64,000 nt of DNA, from contig CM034138.1 of NCBI GenBank assembly GCA_019914995.1, positions 6,640,535 through 6,704,534 on the forward strand, given 5' to 3'. The stretch is from Acanthochlamys bracteata (lineage: Eukaryota; Streptophyta; Magnoliopsida; Pandanales; Velloziaceae). The position numbers and the translations under genes were made by a program. This document shows, in pieces, positions 49,701 through 60,250 of this stretch (positions within the stretch are counted from its first letter, which is position 1; every line of letters begins with the position of its first letter). Under the pieces are notes generated by a model. It was not told the origin of the DNA, made no database searches, and saw only the letters and a program-made list of their open reading frames with translations.

Positions 49701-51065
49701 GGTTTTTTCATTGTTTCAGAGGTCTATTTTTGTTACTGTTATATACACTAGAGGTTAATATATCTACTTAGACAATTCTATTTGTGGTAGAGTTCTTTAG
49801 AAGATTATTGAGTCTATTTAAGGAGTTGTAGAGTTGTGCTCACCAACCATCAAAGTACTGAGTCCAGGAAAGATGAGGTTAAAACTCTCTCTGAACAAAT
49901 TTGAATAGATTACTTAAAAACCAATATGACCTCTGAACCAAGAATCACTAATGGGCAGATCCAACTGCATAAACCAGTTTGACTAGATTGACCCAATCAG
50001 AAACAAACACCACTTAAAATACTTCAATTGGATAAGAACAAGGGTACTAATGGGGAGCAATTCCCGCAATTTCCTTTTAAAGAAAGATTATGCAGTTAAA
50101 CAAGGGCAATATCTTCATAGTATGCGGTTGATAGAAACCGGATGCAGAAGTAGACTTTGTATTATCCTACAGCTGATCCTTATCTTCTAGTTAACCTACT
50201 ACCTCTAAAATTCAATTGGTGATACTTAACCCTAGACGGTACCAATTGTACCTTCTCTCCTGCGAATCATATCTTTGAATTAAAGATTTGCATAGGACTC
50301 CTGCAAAGAAGAGAGCAGGGGAAGTATTGCAAATGGTAAATGGTTATGTTCTACTACTGAATACCGACAATTCATATATATGTCCTACAAAGAACAAGCA
50401 AAAAATCTCAATTAAATCACAAGAGAGGGCACTTAATATGTTGGGAAAAAAATCACGCAGAACAAAACATCAGAGACTGTTCAAATAAATAACCTGTCCA
50501 GTTAAGTCATTTCCACAAAATGACCTGTACAAGTTGCAAAAAAGTTCAAGTCAGGTACAACCATGACACTAGTAGAAAAATCTAGAAGAAATTCTACGCT
50601 TATCATCAGGATCATTCACATTTAACAATGTGCAGGTAAAAATTAAAAATTTTAAAAAGAATTTACTAAAAAAAAAAAAGCAAAAGAGACTGCAGGTATG
50701 GCATTTTAATATAGATATTGTTCAATATAGACAAGCAAACTAAAACATAACTCGAGCAGCAATATTCCTTTCGAATCAATCAATTCGAAATAATTGTTGA
50801 GAATATTATTCAATTTTATGTCAGAGTACCACAAGCCACAAACAAGTATTCTTTAGAATAAATCAATTTCAGATAATCTGAAGAAATCTAAACTCCTTAA
50901 TCATCAAGTTTCAGAACTCAATTTAACTATAATGAGTTCTTTAAATTGGGGATAGTAAAAAGAAAACCTGACGATCTTATCGATGTAATCAGAGAGCAGG
51001 GTTTGCCAGTAAGGACCCATCGCCGCTGTTCCTTCTACTGCAACGATCAGCTGACGCTCCGCCAT
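34730..51065 (-). CDS. MED25: Mediator complex subunit 25 (PFT1)
   Basis: A tail-associated subunit of the Mediator coactivator that links transcription factors to RNA polymerase II; in Arabidopsis it is PFT1, acting in flowering, light and jasmonate responses. Fifteen exons (minus strand) join in frame: 51065-50968, 50524-50494, 47882-47819, 46386-46256, 44291-44091, 43997-43932, 42699-42501, 40642-40578, 40475-39702, 39256-39203, 36930-36902, 36504-36436, 36349-36265, 35256-35170, 35092-34730. The sum is 771 residues, and every intron is GT-AG. The N-terminus MAERQLIVAVEGTAAMGPYW opens the von Willebrand A fold (exons 1-6). Exon 9 encodes the Met/Gly/Ser/Gln-rich middle region. KYIKIWE through GLLFPG (about 536-651) is the ACID activator-binding domain. 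Residues 663-732 are Gln-rich. No stops or frameshifts. The Arabidopsis protein is somewhat longer, mainly through its Gln-rich tail. Confidence 0.95.
34850..35059 (-). repeat. Gln-rich CAG/CAA repeat in the last MED25 exon
   Basis: About 70 residues, mostly Gln with Leu, His, Phe, Ala and Pro interruptions, encoded by mixed CAG and CAA codons. It matches the Gln-rich C-terminal tail known in plant MED25. It creates spurious open frames in other frames. Confidence 0.9.
36931..39202 (-). other. MED25 intron 10
   Basis: A 2.3-kb intron between the exon ending VFICKLE and the exon starting GYRNAASSE. AT-rich, with no coding or transposase signature noticed. Confidence 0.75.
40643..42500 (-). 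other. MED25 intron 7 with a (GT)n/poly-G tract
   Basis: A 1.86-kb intron. 41256-41302 holds a GT dinucleotide run followed by a long G tract. Otherwise AT-rich and non-coding. Confidence 0.75.
42700..43931 (-). other. MED25 intron 6
   Basis: A 1.2-kb intron between exons ending RVIYNA and starting AKRNPRTTDP. No feature recognised. Confidence 0.75.
44292..46255 (-). other. MED25 intron 4
   Basis: A 2.0-kb AT-rich intron between exons ending SEALM and starting MFQTSCQ. The plus-strand open frame at 45735-46073 has no recognisable product. Confidence 0.75.
46387..47818 (-). other. MED25 intron 3, with a strong hairpin at its 5' end
   Basis: A 1.4-kb intron. 47762-47800 forms a 13-bp perfect stem close to the donor (see findings). 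The rest is AT-rich and non-coding. Confidence 0.7.
47883..50493 (-). other. MED25 intron 2, containing a LINE tail
   Basis: The largest intron (2.6 kb). Apart from the LINE fragment at 49.4-49.6 kb, no coding content was recognised. Confidence 0.75.
49325..49640 (-). mobile_element. LINE (L1-like) 3' end inside MED25 intron 2
   Basis: The minus strand encodes EPIEDKLSEGRFRWFAHILR, then a KSDAIPFEHFRGRPKLTWLR-like stretch and KDLEKFDL. This is the conserved C-terminus of plant L1 reverse transcriptases, followed by a degraded EW...HVADP-like end and a TTGTTGTTG tail near 49310. Heavily 5'-truncated, as is usual for LINEs, and in the same orientation as MED25. Confidence 0.8.
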
Positions 51066-51690
51066 CGCCGGCGGAGGAGATCGAACCAAATCGATTGCAC
51101 GCTTCTCTTTCTTTCTTTTCTTTTTTTTTTTTGTTTAAATTTCGAAAACCTTGACGGACTCGGTGCTTGGGTCAGAGGAGAAAAAGCAAATTAAATTTCG
51201 GTTCGGCCGGACAGAAAGTAAACGGCCACCGTGGACTCGGGCAATATACGTACGTCAAGCGTGTTCTTTTGCTTTGAAAATGAGCGATTTGAAGGGTAGT
51301 TATTAAAAATAATATTATTGAAAATAATAAGTTCTATTTATATTGAAAAATATATTAGAAGTGATTTTTTATATTTTTTTAATTAAAAATAAGTTAAAAA
51401 TAACTTTTGGGTGTAAAAAGAACGCACTTCGCAATAATCTTACGATTCTTTAAAAAAGAAAAAGATGAAAGAAGTGTTTCGCATTCAAACATTTGGAGAC
51501 CTTTATATTTTTATTTATTAAAATATTGCTTGGTTGATTATCTAAAAATATTTATATAAATGAAAAAATAAAATTACAAAACTCTTGAAACGTCCCTTGC
51601 ACAATAATTTGATAGTACTACTAAAGAAAAATAATAGACTGTGATGTAATTCAATTAGAATCAATTATGTAAGGATCTCGTATCTTTCTC
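51066..51690. other. MED25 promoter side, no gene seen
   Basis: The region upstream of the MED25 ATG. The first 180 bp is less AT-rich and should hold the 5' UTR and promoter. A MITE-like AT-rich stretch follows. Confidence 0.45.
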
Positions 51691-53060
51691 GCCAATGGAA
51701 TTCAAGCTCGTCTGTCTAGCTTTGAATCACGAAGTTTTGGTTACCGAGTGGATATTCGTGTTGTATGAATGGTCGGCTTAATATAACTAGCTTGACCACT
51801 TCTTTAGATGCTCTTTAACAAAGCAATATAGGTAAGTCTCTAAAACTTATTACCACTTTCTTTTTGCTCATCTGTTTAGATATGGTACGCAAGCTCATCT
51901 GAAGTGTGGAACTTTGTAGGCGATACAAGTCTTGCCAAAAAGAACAAAAAATACTAGATTTATATCCGAAACTATTGATGTTGGATGCCTATGGAGATGA
52001 ACTACTTTTTTGCAAAACACTTGAGTGACAACACTAGCTGCATAAGGATGCTACAAACTAGCAAATTTGGGTACTTTAATAGTCGATTAACAACCACAAA
52101 TCGTATCTTTGTCTTCAATTACTAAGCCCTTCTATGATGTTTATGAAGATTAGGGATAAGGAGTGGCTGAAGGAGCCTAGTAGGATGTATGCACTTAGTC
52201 TTCGACCAGTACTATATAGCACACGCAGTATTATTGTGCAAGCCATTTAAGGATTCTAAATGCCCACCATCGCCTCCACTCACTGAGTTATGAGTCTCAT
52301 ACAGTAGTTGTGTACATAGAGAATGCGCTTCGGGCATCCATAATCGCCCTATGTATAGGAGAAACTCCATTTACTACTGTGATATCTAACCGTGTGCCCT
52401 CTGTTACTGCTTAAAAGAGATCCTTTATTTTTGGATCATCTTGCAGAGTGCATTAAAGATCTTTCCAATTAGCCACTTTGTGTCAGTCTGTGTGATAATG
52501 CACCCACAAGTGTGTTTTGAGCGCCAGATCGATACTCGATTTGCTAGTCATATCTTAAGAGTTTAACTAGCCACTTATATTGGTTCAGAAGATAAGCATT
52601 TTCGTAAGAGAAACTTCAAACTCGAATGATCGTCTTAATGATAACGTGATGCCCCAACAAATAAGGTCTTCAATTTGGACTGAAACACTAAGCCCATAAG
52701 CTTATTCTCATATGTTGATTTCGCTATGGCTATGGATGAGATAGTTTTGCTAAAGAAAACAATAAAACAATTTTGCTATGAGAAGGCAACCCTAGAAAGT
52801 CGATAAAAAGTCTGCTAAAATGCATCCTACTTTTGTTGAATAAGTTGATCTCCACTATCAAAATCTTGGTGAAGTTCTAACACTTGCGTTGTCGTCATTT
52901 AATGCCTAAGGGCCTGGTAGGCACTATCAACTCCCTTGGTCCAAGTGAATGCATGCTTTTTAAGAAGAGCTTATGGTTTACCAAAAATATCATTTTATTC
53001 CTTGCGGTTGGTTTGCTCGACTTTGGTCCGAAAAGGTTTTAATTATGCAACACATATGGT
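51691..53060 (-). pseudogene. Ty3/gypsy pol relic (RNase H and integrase), minus strand
   Basis: Read on the minus strand, fragments in order resemble gypsy pol: an SAYQALRH...TQVLELHQDF segment; an RNase H part with ISSIAIAKSTYENKLMGLVF and SSLKFLLRKCLSS; then integrase with VVNRLLKYPN, VVHLHRHPTSIVSD and CLETYLYCFVKEH-like blocks. Many stops and frameshifts, and no LTRs were found. It is a different, more decayed copy than the 17.8-24.0 kb element. Confidence 0.6.
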
Positions 53061-55270
53061 CCTTCTATTAGTGCGTGGTCCCAACTTAATAGTTGATAGG
53101 TTAAATTAGTTGACTAAATAAATTATAATCACAATAACAAAAAATGCCTAATTGTAAAGTTTATTTGACTTTGTCTTGTTCTTATTGAACTTGAAGTTTC
53201 TATGTCCACTTCCCTATTTCATTGTGACAAAAGGGTGCTATTAACATTGCCAACACTTCCATCTTTTATGAGCGAACAAAGTATATTAAGGTTGACATTT
53301 ACGTTGTGCGACATTATTTTCTCATTGGACTTTTGTCCGGCATACTACATCATTTATGCAATTAATGACTTCTTTTGCCAAATAGCATATCATTTCTAGA
53401 CCTTAGTAATGTTATTAATAATATTTATTTATGATACACTGCAAGTTTGAAGAAAAAGTGTGTTAATATGGTATGTTAGATTTATTATGTTATCTTTTAT
53501 GAGGTTAATTATATTAAGTAGGTTATCTCTTAGTATTATGTTATATAATATATATATATATATATATATATTTATTTATTTATTTATTATTTTATGATTT
53601 ACGATAGTCACATCTTCATAATTCCATCAAATTGCTTGCAACCGAAGAAGTTTGGTTACACATTAAATGTTGACAACATTCTTACCAAAATTATTGAGAT
53701 TTTAATTAACTAATAAGTATAATGAATCTAAAAAATCAAAAAGTGAAATGATTGAATCAATGAGAAGATAAGAGAATAAATTCACAACAAAGTTTCTGAA
53801 AATTTAGTGTAAAAGAAATACGTTCTTATGTTTGCTTCATCTAGTGAAGGTAATCTAGTTTTCATGAGGAGAAATGATTACCTTCATGAGATAAGTTGAA
53901 TTACCTCTAGTGAGGGAATCTTGATTATCATGGAGTAGGTGGTAATTCGATTTTTAATAATATTGTAAACAATATCACTTTTCTAGTACAAAACATATCC
54001 CTTTCTTTTCTCTTTTCTTTCCATCTTAACTTTTATTTTCCTGCAACCACGATCCTTCCCTCTATGTTGTCTCCCTCGCGCGATCTTCTTCCCTTCGGGC
54101 AATTTCTATTCTTCTTCTTTTGACCACTTTTCCATTCGCTATTGCTTTATCTTTTGTTATCGTGTGAGTAGACGAACTTTTTTTGTAGCAATGATATGCT
54201 CTTCTTCTTCGTCTTTGTGTTTTCTATAATTCGATGTCATTCCAATATATGATTTCTTTTAGTAAATGCAAATTGATCTATTAATTTTTTATTTGTTGAT
54301 AGATTGATTTGGTTTTATTTAATGTTGTATGGATTGATTTGAATCAGATTACATGTTCTGTTTTGTATTTGATTTTGTGAGTATTTATTAATTGATTTGA
54401 TCAATGGGGATGATTAAAAGATCAAGGTAGTTTATTTCATTCGCAGGGCTGTCTAAGAACATTTGCCTTCGTTAGGCTAAAGAGCTAATGTTGCTCAATC
54501 CTTCATTAGATATCTTAGGCTTTCTTGTTCAATCAATCACAACTTGTTTGATCTAATTTTTGTGATTTTTTGTTGAATTGTTTGAATTTTGAGATTTGAT
54601 AGTAGTGGTGGTGTTATTTATCATGAACAAGTCAGGACTATTTCTTTCATTCGTATAGCCGCGTAAGAGCTTTCGTCCTCGCCAGGCTTGAAAGCTAGTC
54701 TTGCCAATTCCTTCCTCGAATGTCTAAAATTTTTGTTCCAATTTAATAGCAATAGAAAGTGTAGCTCGTTTGAGTGAAAGGTTTTATTGTTTTTATGATG
54801 TATTGTCTAGTTCTAATTTAGAGCATTTTGATTTTGGTTTGAAGCTGAGAATGAAGCTGTGGTTTAAATAATTGTCTTGTAACAATTTAAAAAGTTCTAA
54901 ATTGCTATTAATTTGTAATAATCCAAAAAGCAAAGTTGAATTCTTGTCTCAATATTCAAGTTTGTTTTAAATATAAATTTGTAAGATATGATTCTCTAAC
55001 CAAAATTTCTTTTAATAAATATATTTGTGAAAAATACAGTTATCTTGGATGTTAGTTATGTGGAAGTGGGACTTTTGCAACAATTATACATATTATAGAA
55101 AAGTATAAATATTGATGAATGGAATTACCTTTTTATAAAAATAGAGATGTGGATTACGAAGTTGGTATTTTATTTAATTTGAATATGGTGAGTTGCTTTT
55201 ATTATTTATAAAAGGGTATTTTAGTAAAACTTTATTAGATTTTTAGATATATTGAATTTAAACGAGATGT
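53061..55270. other. Intergenic DNA with simple repeats
   Basis: Holds a (TA)n run at 53545-53571 followed by TTTA repeats to about 53589. Two similar segments of roughly 80 bp occur near 54440 and 54645 (TCATTCG...TTCG...AGGCT...AATCCTTC-like). No gene recognised. Confidence 0.4.
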
Positions 55271-56086
55271 GGTAATGTAGCATTCTCTATAATTTAATTG
55301 TTTAGTAAAAATGAACCAAATACACTAATGAAATATTCGTATCAATTAAATTGATGAAAATCAAATTTTTTAGAAATATGATTATCATAATAATTATAAG
55401 GGGATGACTAATCAGGATAAAGTGATTTTTGTGAAATCGAAAAAAAGCCTTTCAACTAACAAGAGTGTTTCGAATTACTTATGAAATACTTTCTGAAACG
55501 AAAAATATTTTTATTTTATTTCAAAAAATAAGTTCTATTTTTTTTATCTTATACAAAATAATAAAAAGAAGCAATAATAAGATCTTATAATGTAAATTTT
55601 TTATATTTTTTAAATTTTAAATAAATTTTGTAAAAATATAATAAAAAATATATTAAAAGTATGAAATAAAATAAAGCGTTTGGAATGCTGCCAAACGTAA
55701 CGCCAAACGCCCCCAAAGTCTAATTGCGTGAATAAATCATTTTCCAAAAAACTAAGTAGGTGTATTATTATTTATTTTTAAAGTTATTTTTTTAGACTTT
55801 GTAGTCAAAATTATTACTACGTTAATTTGTCTGAATTAGGTTTTTCAACCATAAAGCGTACTATTTTGTTTCTTGTTTCTTCTCCAATTCCATCGTTGTT
55901 GCTGTTCATCGGCCGCTAATGTCACCATTTGCTATCTTCCATTGCCTTGTTTCTGGCCTCTTATTGTTGCTGCTCAATTTAGATTTGTATCCAACAAATT
56001 AATTCTGGTTAGAAATATTGAAATCTTATCGGGCAAATCTGCTGGCATCAGTTGTCTTTCCAACACCTTCACCGACTTACCAATTC
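55271..56086 (+). repeat. Tandem unit 1 upstream of the peptidyl-tRNA hydrolase gene
   Basis: An 816-bp unit starting GGTAATGTAGCATTC and ending CCGACTTACCAATTC. It contains a GCGTTTGG-type MITE (about 55475-55712) and a UTR-like block from CAACCATAAAGCGTACTATT to ATCTTATCGGGCAAATCTGC. It lacks the 83-bp insert present in units 2 and 3. Confidence 0.85.
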
Positions 56087-56971
56087 GATAATGTAGCATT
56101 CTTTATAATTCAACTATTTTGGTAAAAATGAACCAAATAAACTAATAAAATATTTATATAAGGCGCGTTTTAAATACACATAACTGAGTTTTACGAAATT
56201 GAATTTTATAAAGGTGTAGTTAGGTATATTTGAAATAAGCCCTCAATCAAATTAATGAAAAACGAAATTTTCAGAAATATGATTTATCATTATAATATTG
56301 CAAGGGAATCACCGATCAGGATAAAGTGATTTTTGTGAGACCGAAAAAGGCCCTTTAGTAAAAGCAATGTTTGAAATTATTTATGAAATAGAGCTTTATT
56401 AAATGAAAAATATTTTTATCATATTTTGAAAAACACGCTCTATTTTTTTACCTCACAAAAAAATAATAAAACTAAATAATAATAAAATCTTACAAAATAA
56501 ATTTTTTTGTATATTATGAATTTTAAAATAACGTATGTAACATATCATAAAAAATTTATTAGAAAATATAAAATAAAGTAGAGCGTTTAAAATGCGAGAC
56601 AAACGCATCCGAAGTCTAATTGCGTGAATAAATCATTTCCAAAAAGCTAAGTGAGGGTGTTATTATTTATTTTTAAATTTATTTTTCAGACTTTGTAGTC
56701 GAAATTATTACTACATTTAATTATCTGAATTAGGTTTCTCAACCATAAAGCGTACTATCTTGTTTCTTCTCCAACATCGATGTTGTTGTTCATCGGCCGC
56801 CAATGTCACCATTTGCTATCTTCTATTGCCTTATTTTTGGGCTCTTATTGTTGCTGCTCAATCTGGATTTGTATCCAACAAATTAATTCTGGTCAGAGAT
56901 ATTAAAATCTTATCGGGCAAACCCGCTGGCATCAGTTGTCTTTACTAACACCTTCACCGACTTACTAATTT
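56087..56971 (+). repeat. Tandem unit 2 upstream of the peptidyl-tRNA hydrolase gene
   Basis: An 885-bp copy of the same unit, starting GATAATGTAGCATTC. It contains the 83-bp terminal-inverted-repeat insert at 56161-56243, the MITE at about 56366-56603 and the UTR-like block. Confidence 0.85.
56161..56243. mobile_element. 83-bp mini-MITE in unit 2
   Basis: The ends GGCGCGTTTTAAATACACAT and (reversed) GGGCTTATTTCAAATATACC are imperfect inverted repeats. The same insert is at the same place in unit 3 and absent from unit 1. No clear target duplication. Confidence 0.6.
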
Positions 56972-57886
56972 GATAATATAGCATTCTTTATAATTCAACT
57001 ATTTTGGTAAAAATGAACCAAATATACTAATGAAATATTTCTATAAGGGCGCGTTTTAAATACACATAATTGAGTTTCGCGAAACTGAATTTTGTGAAAA
57101 TATAGTTCGATGTATTTGAAATAAGCCCTCAATCAAATTGATGGAAAACGAAATTTTGAGAAGTATGATTTATCATTATAATATTGCAAGAAAATCACCA
57201 ATAATATTGAAAGGAAATCACCGATAAGGATAAAGTAGTTTTTGTGAGACTGAAAAAAATCCTTTGGTAAAAGAGATGTTTGAAATTATTTATGAAATAA
57301 AGCTTTATTAAATAAAAGATATTTTTATTATATTTCAAAAAATAATTTTTATATTTTATCTCAAAAAATAATAGTAATAAATAATAATAAAAATCTTATA
57401 AAATAAAATTTTTTATATATTTTGAATTTAAAATAACGTCTATAAAATATTATAAAAAATTTATTAGAAAATATAAAATAAAGTATAGCATTTGAAATGC
57501 TAGATATATGTCTTTGAAATATAATTGCGTGAATAAATCATTTCAGAAAATCTAAGTAAAGGTGTTGTTTTTTATTTTAAATTTACTTTTTCAAACTTTG
57601 TAATCGAAATTATTACTACATTTAATTGTCTGAATTAGGTTTTTCAACCCTAAAGCGTACTATCTTGTTTCTTGTTTCTTCTCCAATTCCAGCGCTGCTG
57701 CTGGTCACCGGCGGCCAATCTCACCATTTGCTGTCTTTCATTGCTCTGTTTCTGGGCTATTGTTGTTGCTGCTCAATCTGATTCGTATCCAACAAATTAA
57801 TTCTGGTCAGAGATATTGAAATCTTATCGGGCAAACCCGCTTGCATCAGTTGTCATTTCCAACACCTTCACCGACTTACCAATTCG
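56972..57886 (+). repeat. Tandem unit 3, adjoining the peptidyl-tRNA hydrolase gene
   Basis: A 915-bp copy starting GATAATATAGCATTC and ending CCGACTTACCAATTCG, 41 bp before the ATG. Its UTR-like block is probably the gene's real 5' leader. MITE at about 57270-57500. Confidence 0.85.
57047..57129. mobile_element. 83-bp mini-MITE in unit 3
   Basis: GGGCGCGTTTTAAATACACA to GTATTTGAAATAAGCCCT, the same insert as at 56161-56243 and in the same relative place. Confidence 0.6.
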
Positions 57887-57927
57887 GCTCCAGAGTTTTC
57901 GAAAATATAATAAATTTGAAGGGACTC

Positions 57928-58362
57928 ATGGGCGCCGGTGTAGCAACCGCAGCAGTCTCCCTGCCTTCTTCGTTGCGATTATCGATTCTTAATAGAAATC
58001 CGACCGCGAAGATGTGTCTGCCATCTTCTTCTTCTTCTTCTCTTCACCCTGTGGCAGCATCGACAATAGCACAAGGCCGCAACGGCGGTGGTGGAACTAC
58101 TACTCGCAAACCCTGGCTTCTTGTCGGCCTTGGTAACCCCGGAAAGTTGTATAATGGTACCCGACACAATGTAGGTGAACATACAACCTTTCTTTAGTCT
58201 ATCTATTGGTATTTAGTTTCTTTTGTCCTTCTAGTTTTTGCTGTTCAACTTTTTGAAATTCAGATCTTAATTTGTAGGTTGGGTTTGAGATAATTGATGC
58301 TGTAGCTGAAGCTGAAGGGATTTCCATGAGCAACATAAAATTCAAGGCAAAATTCGGACAAG
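57928..58362 (+). CDS. Peptidyl-tRNA hydrolase, organellar, 5' exons only
   Basis: Releases tRNA from stalled peptidyl-tRNA in organelle translation. The same fold occurs in the chloroplast splicing factor CRS2, which this could also resemble. Exon 1 (57928-58170) starts MGAGVATAAVSLPSSLRLSI, a Ser/Arg-rich likely chloroplast transit peptide. It reaches PWLLVGLGNPGKLYNGTRHN, with the family's Asn (residue 70) and catalytic His (residue 80). Exon 2 (58278-58362) continues VGFEIIDAVAEAEGISMSNI then KFKAKFGQ. The join is in phase over a 107-bp GT-AG intron. The next donor GTATTATA follows at 58363, but no third exon (expected to begin near a GDVPV / KPQTFMN block) was found to 64000. Either a very long intron or a truncated gene. 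Confidence 0.85.
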
Positions 58363-60250
58363 GTATTATAGCTCTTTGAATCGTTTCTTAATGTTGTATT
58401 GCTACATTAATCTGGACATAATTAAAATTGTTACTTACCTAATGATGGATCCATACAGACATTAATTCTAGGTTGGATTTGATTGGTAGACACCGTTAAA
58501 AATTGCCAAATATAATTTGTCTTAAAGAACGCAGAAAAAATTGTATTTTCTTTAGGGTATTTTTGATAAGTGACAAGTTCAAATTCATGCATAATACAAG
58601 TATCCTTTGGCCCCCACTTCAATGAAGGATTTAGCATTGCACTTCTAGTGGTTTGTTTGAATTAGGGGTAACAGTGGGGAATGAGGGGAAGGTGAAGCAT
58701 TCCCCACCATTACCGATGTTTGATAATACTATCATAAGGGGAGGAAAGGGGAGCAATTTTCTTTCCTTCCCTATAAACCATAGATAAACATGTGCCCCAC
58801 CGAACCGGCGGATGGTGAATTAAAATCCTCCGAGATTTGCCCCCAACCGCTCCCCTTTTGATGAATCTTTTTCGTTCTCCTTCTCTCACGCAGCCGCTAC
58901 CCAATCCCTCCCCACGTTCGCGCCATTCTCTCTCCCCCTGCCATCGGCCACCTTCCCTTTTTGGCCTTCTTTTTGCCCTCCTCTGCTGCTCCGCTAGTAT
59001 TGGTTTGATCTCTCTCTCTCCCTCTCATTCTTTATTTCATATTTCTCGTTTTTCATTTCATTTTTCACCTGATATCTGCTAGATGGATTTTTTATCCCGT
59101 TGTGACTCTTAAGGTTTTTTCACTCCAGCTTATGATTTTTAGTGTGTGATATTTATGAAAATTTTGTTGTTGGTGGTGTTATTGATGATCTGCTTTCAAC
59201 AAGAGAATGGAAGCAGATCTGAGTGGGGATGTGGAAAGGAATAGAGAGGAGGAAATGAATGAAGAGAGATGGTGGTGAGGTTCGAGGAAAAATAGAAAGA
59301 ATATCAAAGTGGTTTGGAAATGAAAGTATTGAGTTAGATGTTGGGTAAAAGTATATAATTTGATAAAAATGAAGGATACTATATGCATAAAGAGCTAGTT
59401 TTTACGGTCGTGGTTTGAAATATTGCATTCTATATGATTCTTTTCTGAAAAGATCAATACCTATTGTTCTGTGCTGGTTCTTGCATGCGTGCTTAGTTAT
59501 TGCTTTGACTACTCTTGTTTCTTTAATTGTTTTGGTTGCATGCTTGCATGCTTTGCTTTAATTGTTTCTTTAATTGTTTTGATTGCATGCATGCATGCAT
59601 GCTTTGCTTTAATTGTTTCTTTAATTATTTACCATTTCGCTACTGATTCTTCGGAGAAGATGGTGCCCAACACTGATAGCATGAGTGGAGAGAAGCAGCA
59701 GTGGATAACTGTTGTGGAGATAGACCGCGATTAGAGTTTCGAGACTCTCGCGAGTTCGTTGAGTACAAATTGAGAGTACAGAGATAGCAGCGGTGGGGAG
59801 AAGGCAGAAGGAGGAGAATACTACACAGATCAGTGTTGGAGACGGAGAGATCGAGAGAAGGGATCGGGGGGAGCGGGATAACGGAGAGGAGGCAAGCGAG
59901 AGAGTTTGAGAGAGAGTGAGAAATGAAGAATGCTGATAGAATAAAGAGAGTAGGAAGAAATGAACTCTATAATTTTGTTAACTTAATATGGGCAAATATG
60001 TCATTTTTAATTCCCGGCGAAAAAAGACCCGCGCTGTTTATTGGAAAAGTATCAATCTATTTTTTTAAAAGAAAAAGAAGCTGCTTATTTCTGTCAGAAG
60101 CTGGCATTGCTAAACGCTCAAAATACTGTTGAGTGCTTTTTTCTGGACAAAAAGCTAAGAAAAAATACTCCTGAACATGGCCCAAATTTTTGTTGTCGAA
60201 TCAAACAACCAACACTGAGAATTCAATCAGAAAAAGAAAAACAATGAGTT
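58363..60250. other. Peptidyl-tRNA hydrolase intron 2 or lost 3' part, left portion
   Basis: Contains an inverted repeat, GGTAACAGTGGGGAATG at 58667-58683 with CATTCCCCACCATTACC at 58698-58714 (15 of 17 paired). A GC-richer stretch to about 59000 follows, then purine-rich DNA to 59930. It looks like inserted transposon sequence, but no far terminal repeat was found. Confidence 0.45.
59516..59630 (+). repeat. Short tandem repeat, about 47-51 bp unit
   Basis: The unit TGTTTCTTTAATTGTTTTGG followed by a GCATGC run and GCTTTGCTTTAAT occurs about 2.4 times. The second copy has an extra GCAT, a simple length variant. Confidence 0.8.

Noticed and set aside
55873-56948. Two similar Cys/Ser-rich open frames in tandem units 1 and 2
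   Set aside because: The ends differ, the third unit lacks an equivalent complete frame, and the block looks like an untranslated leader. The similarity comes from the tandem duplication.
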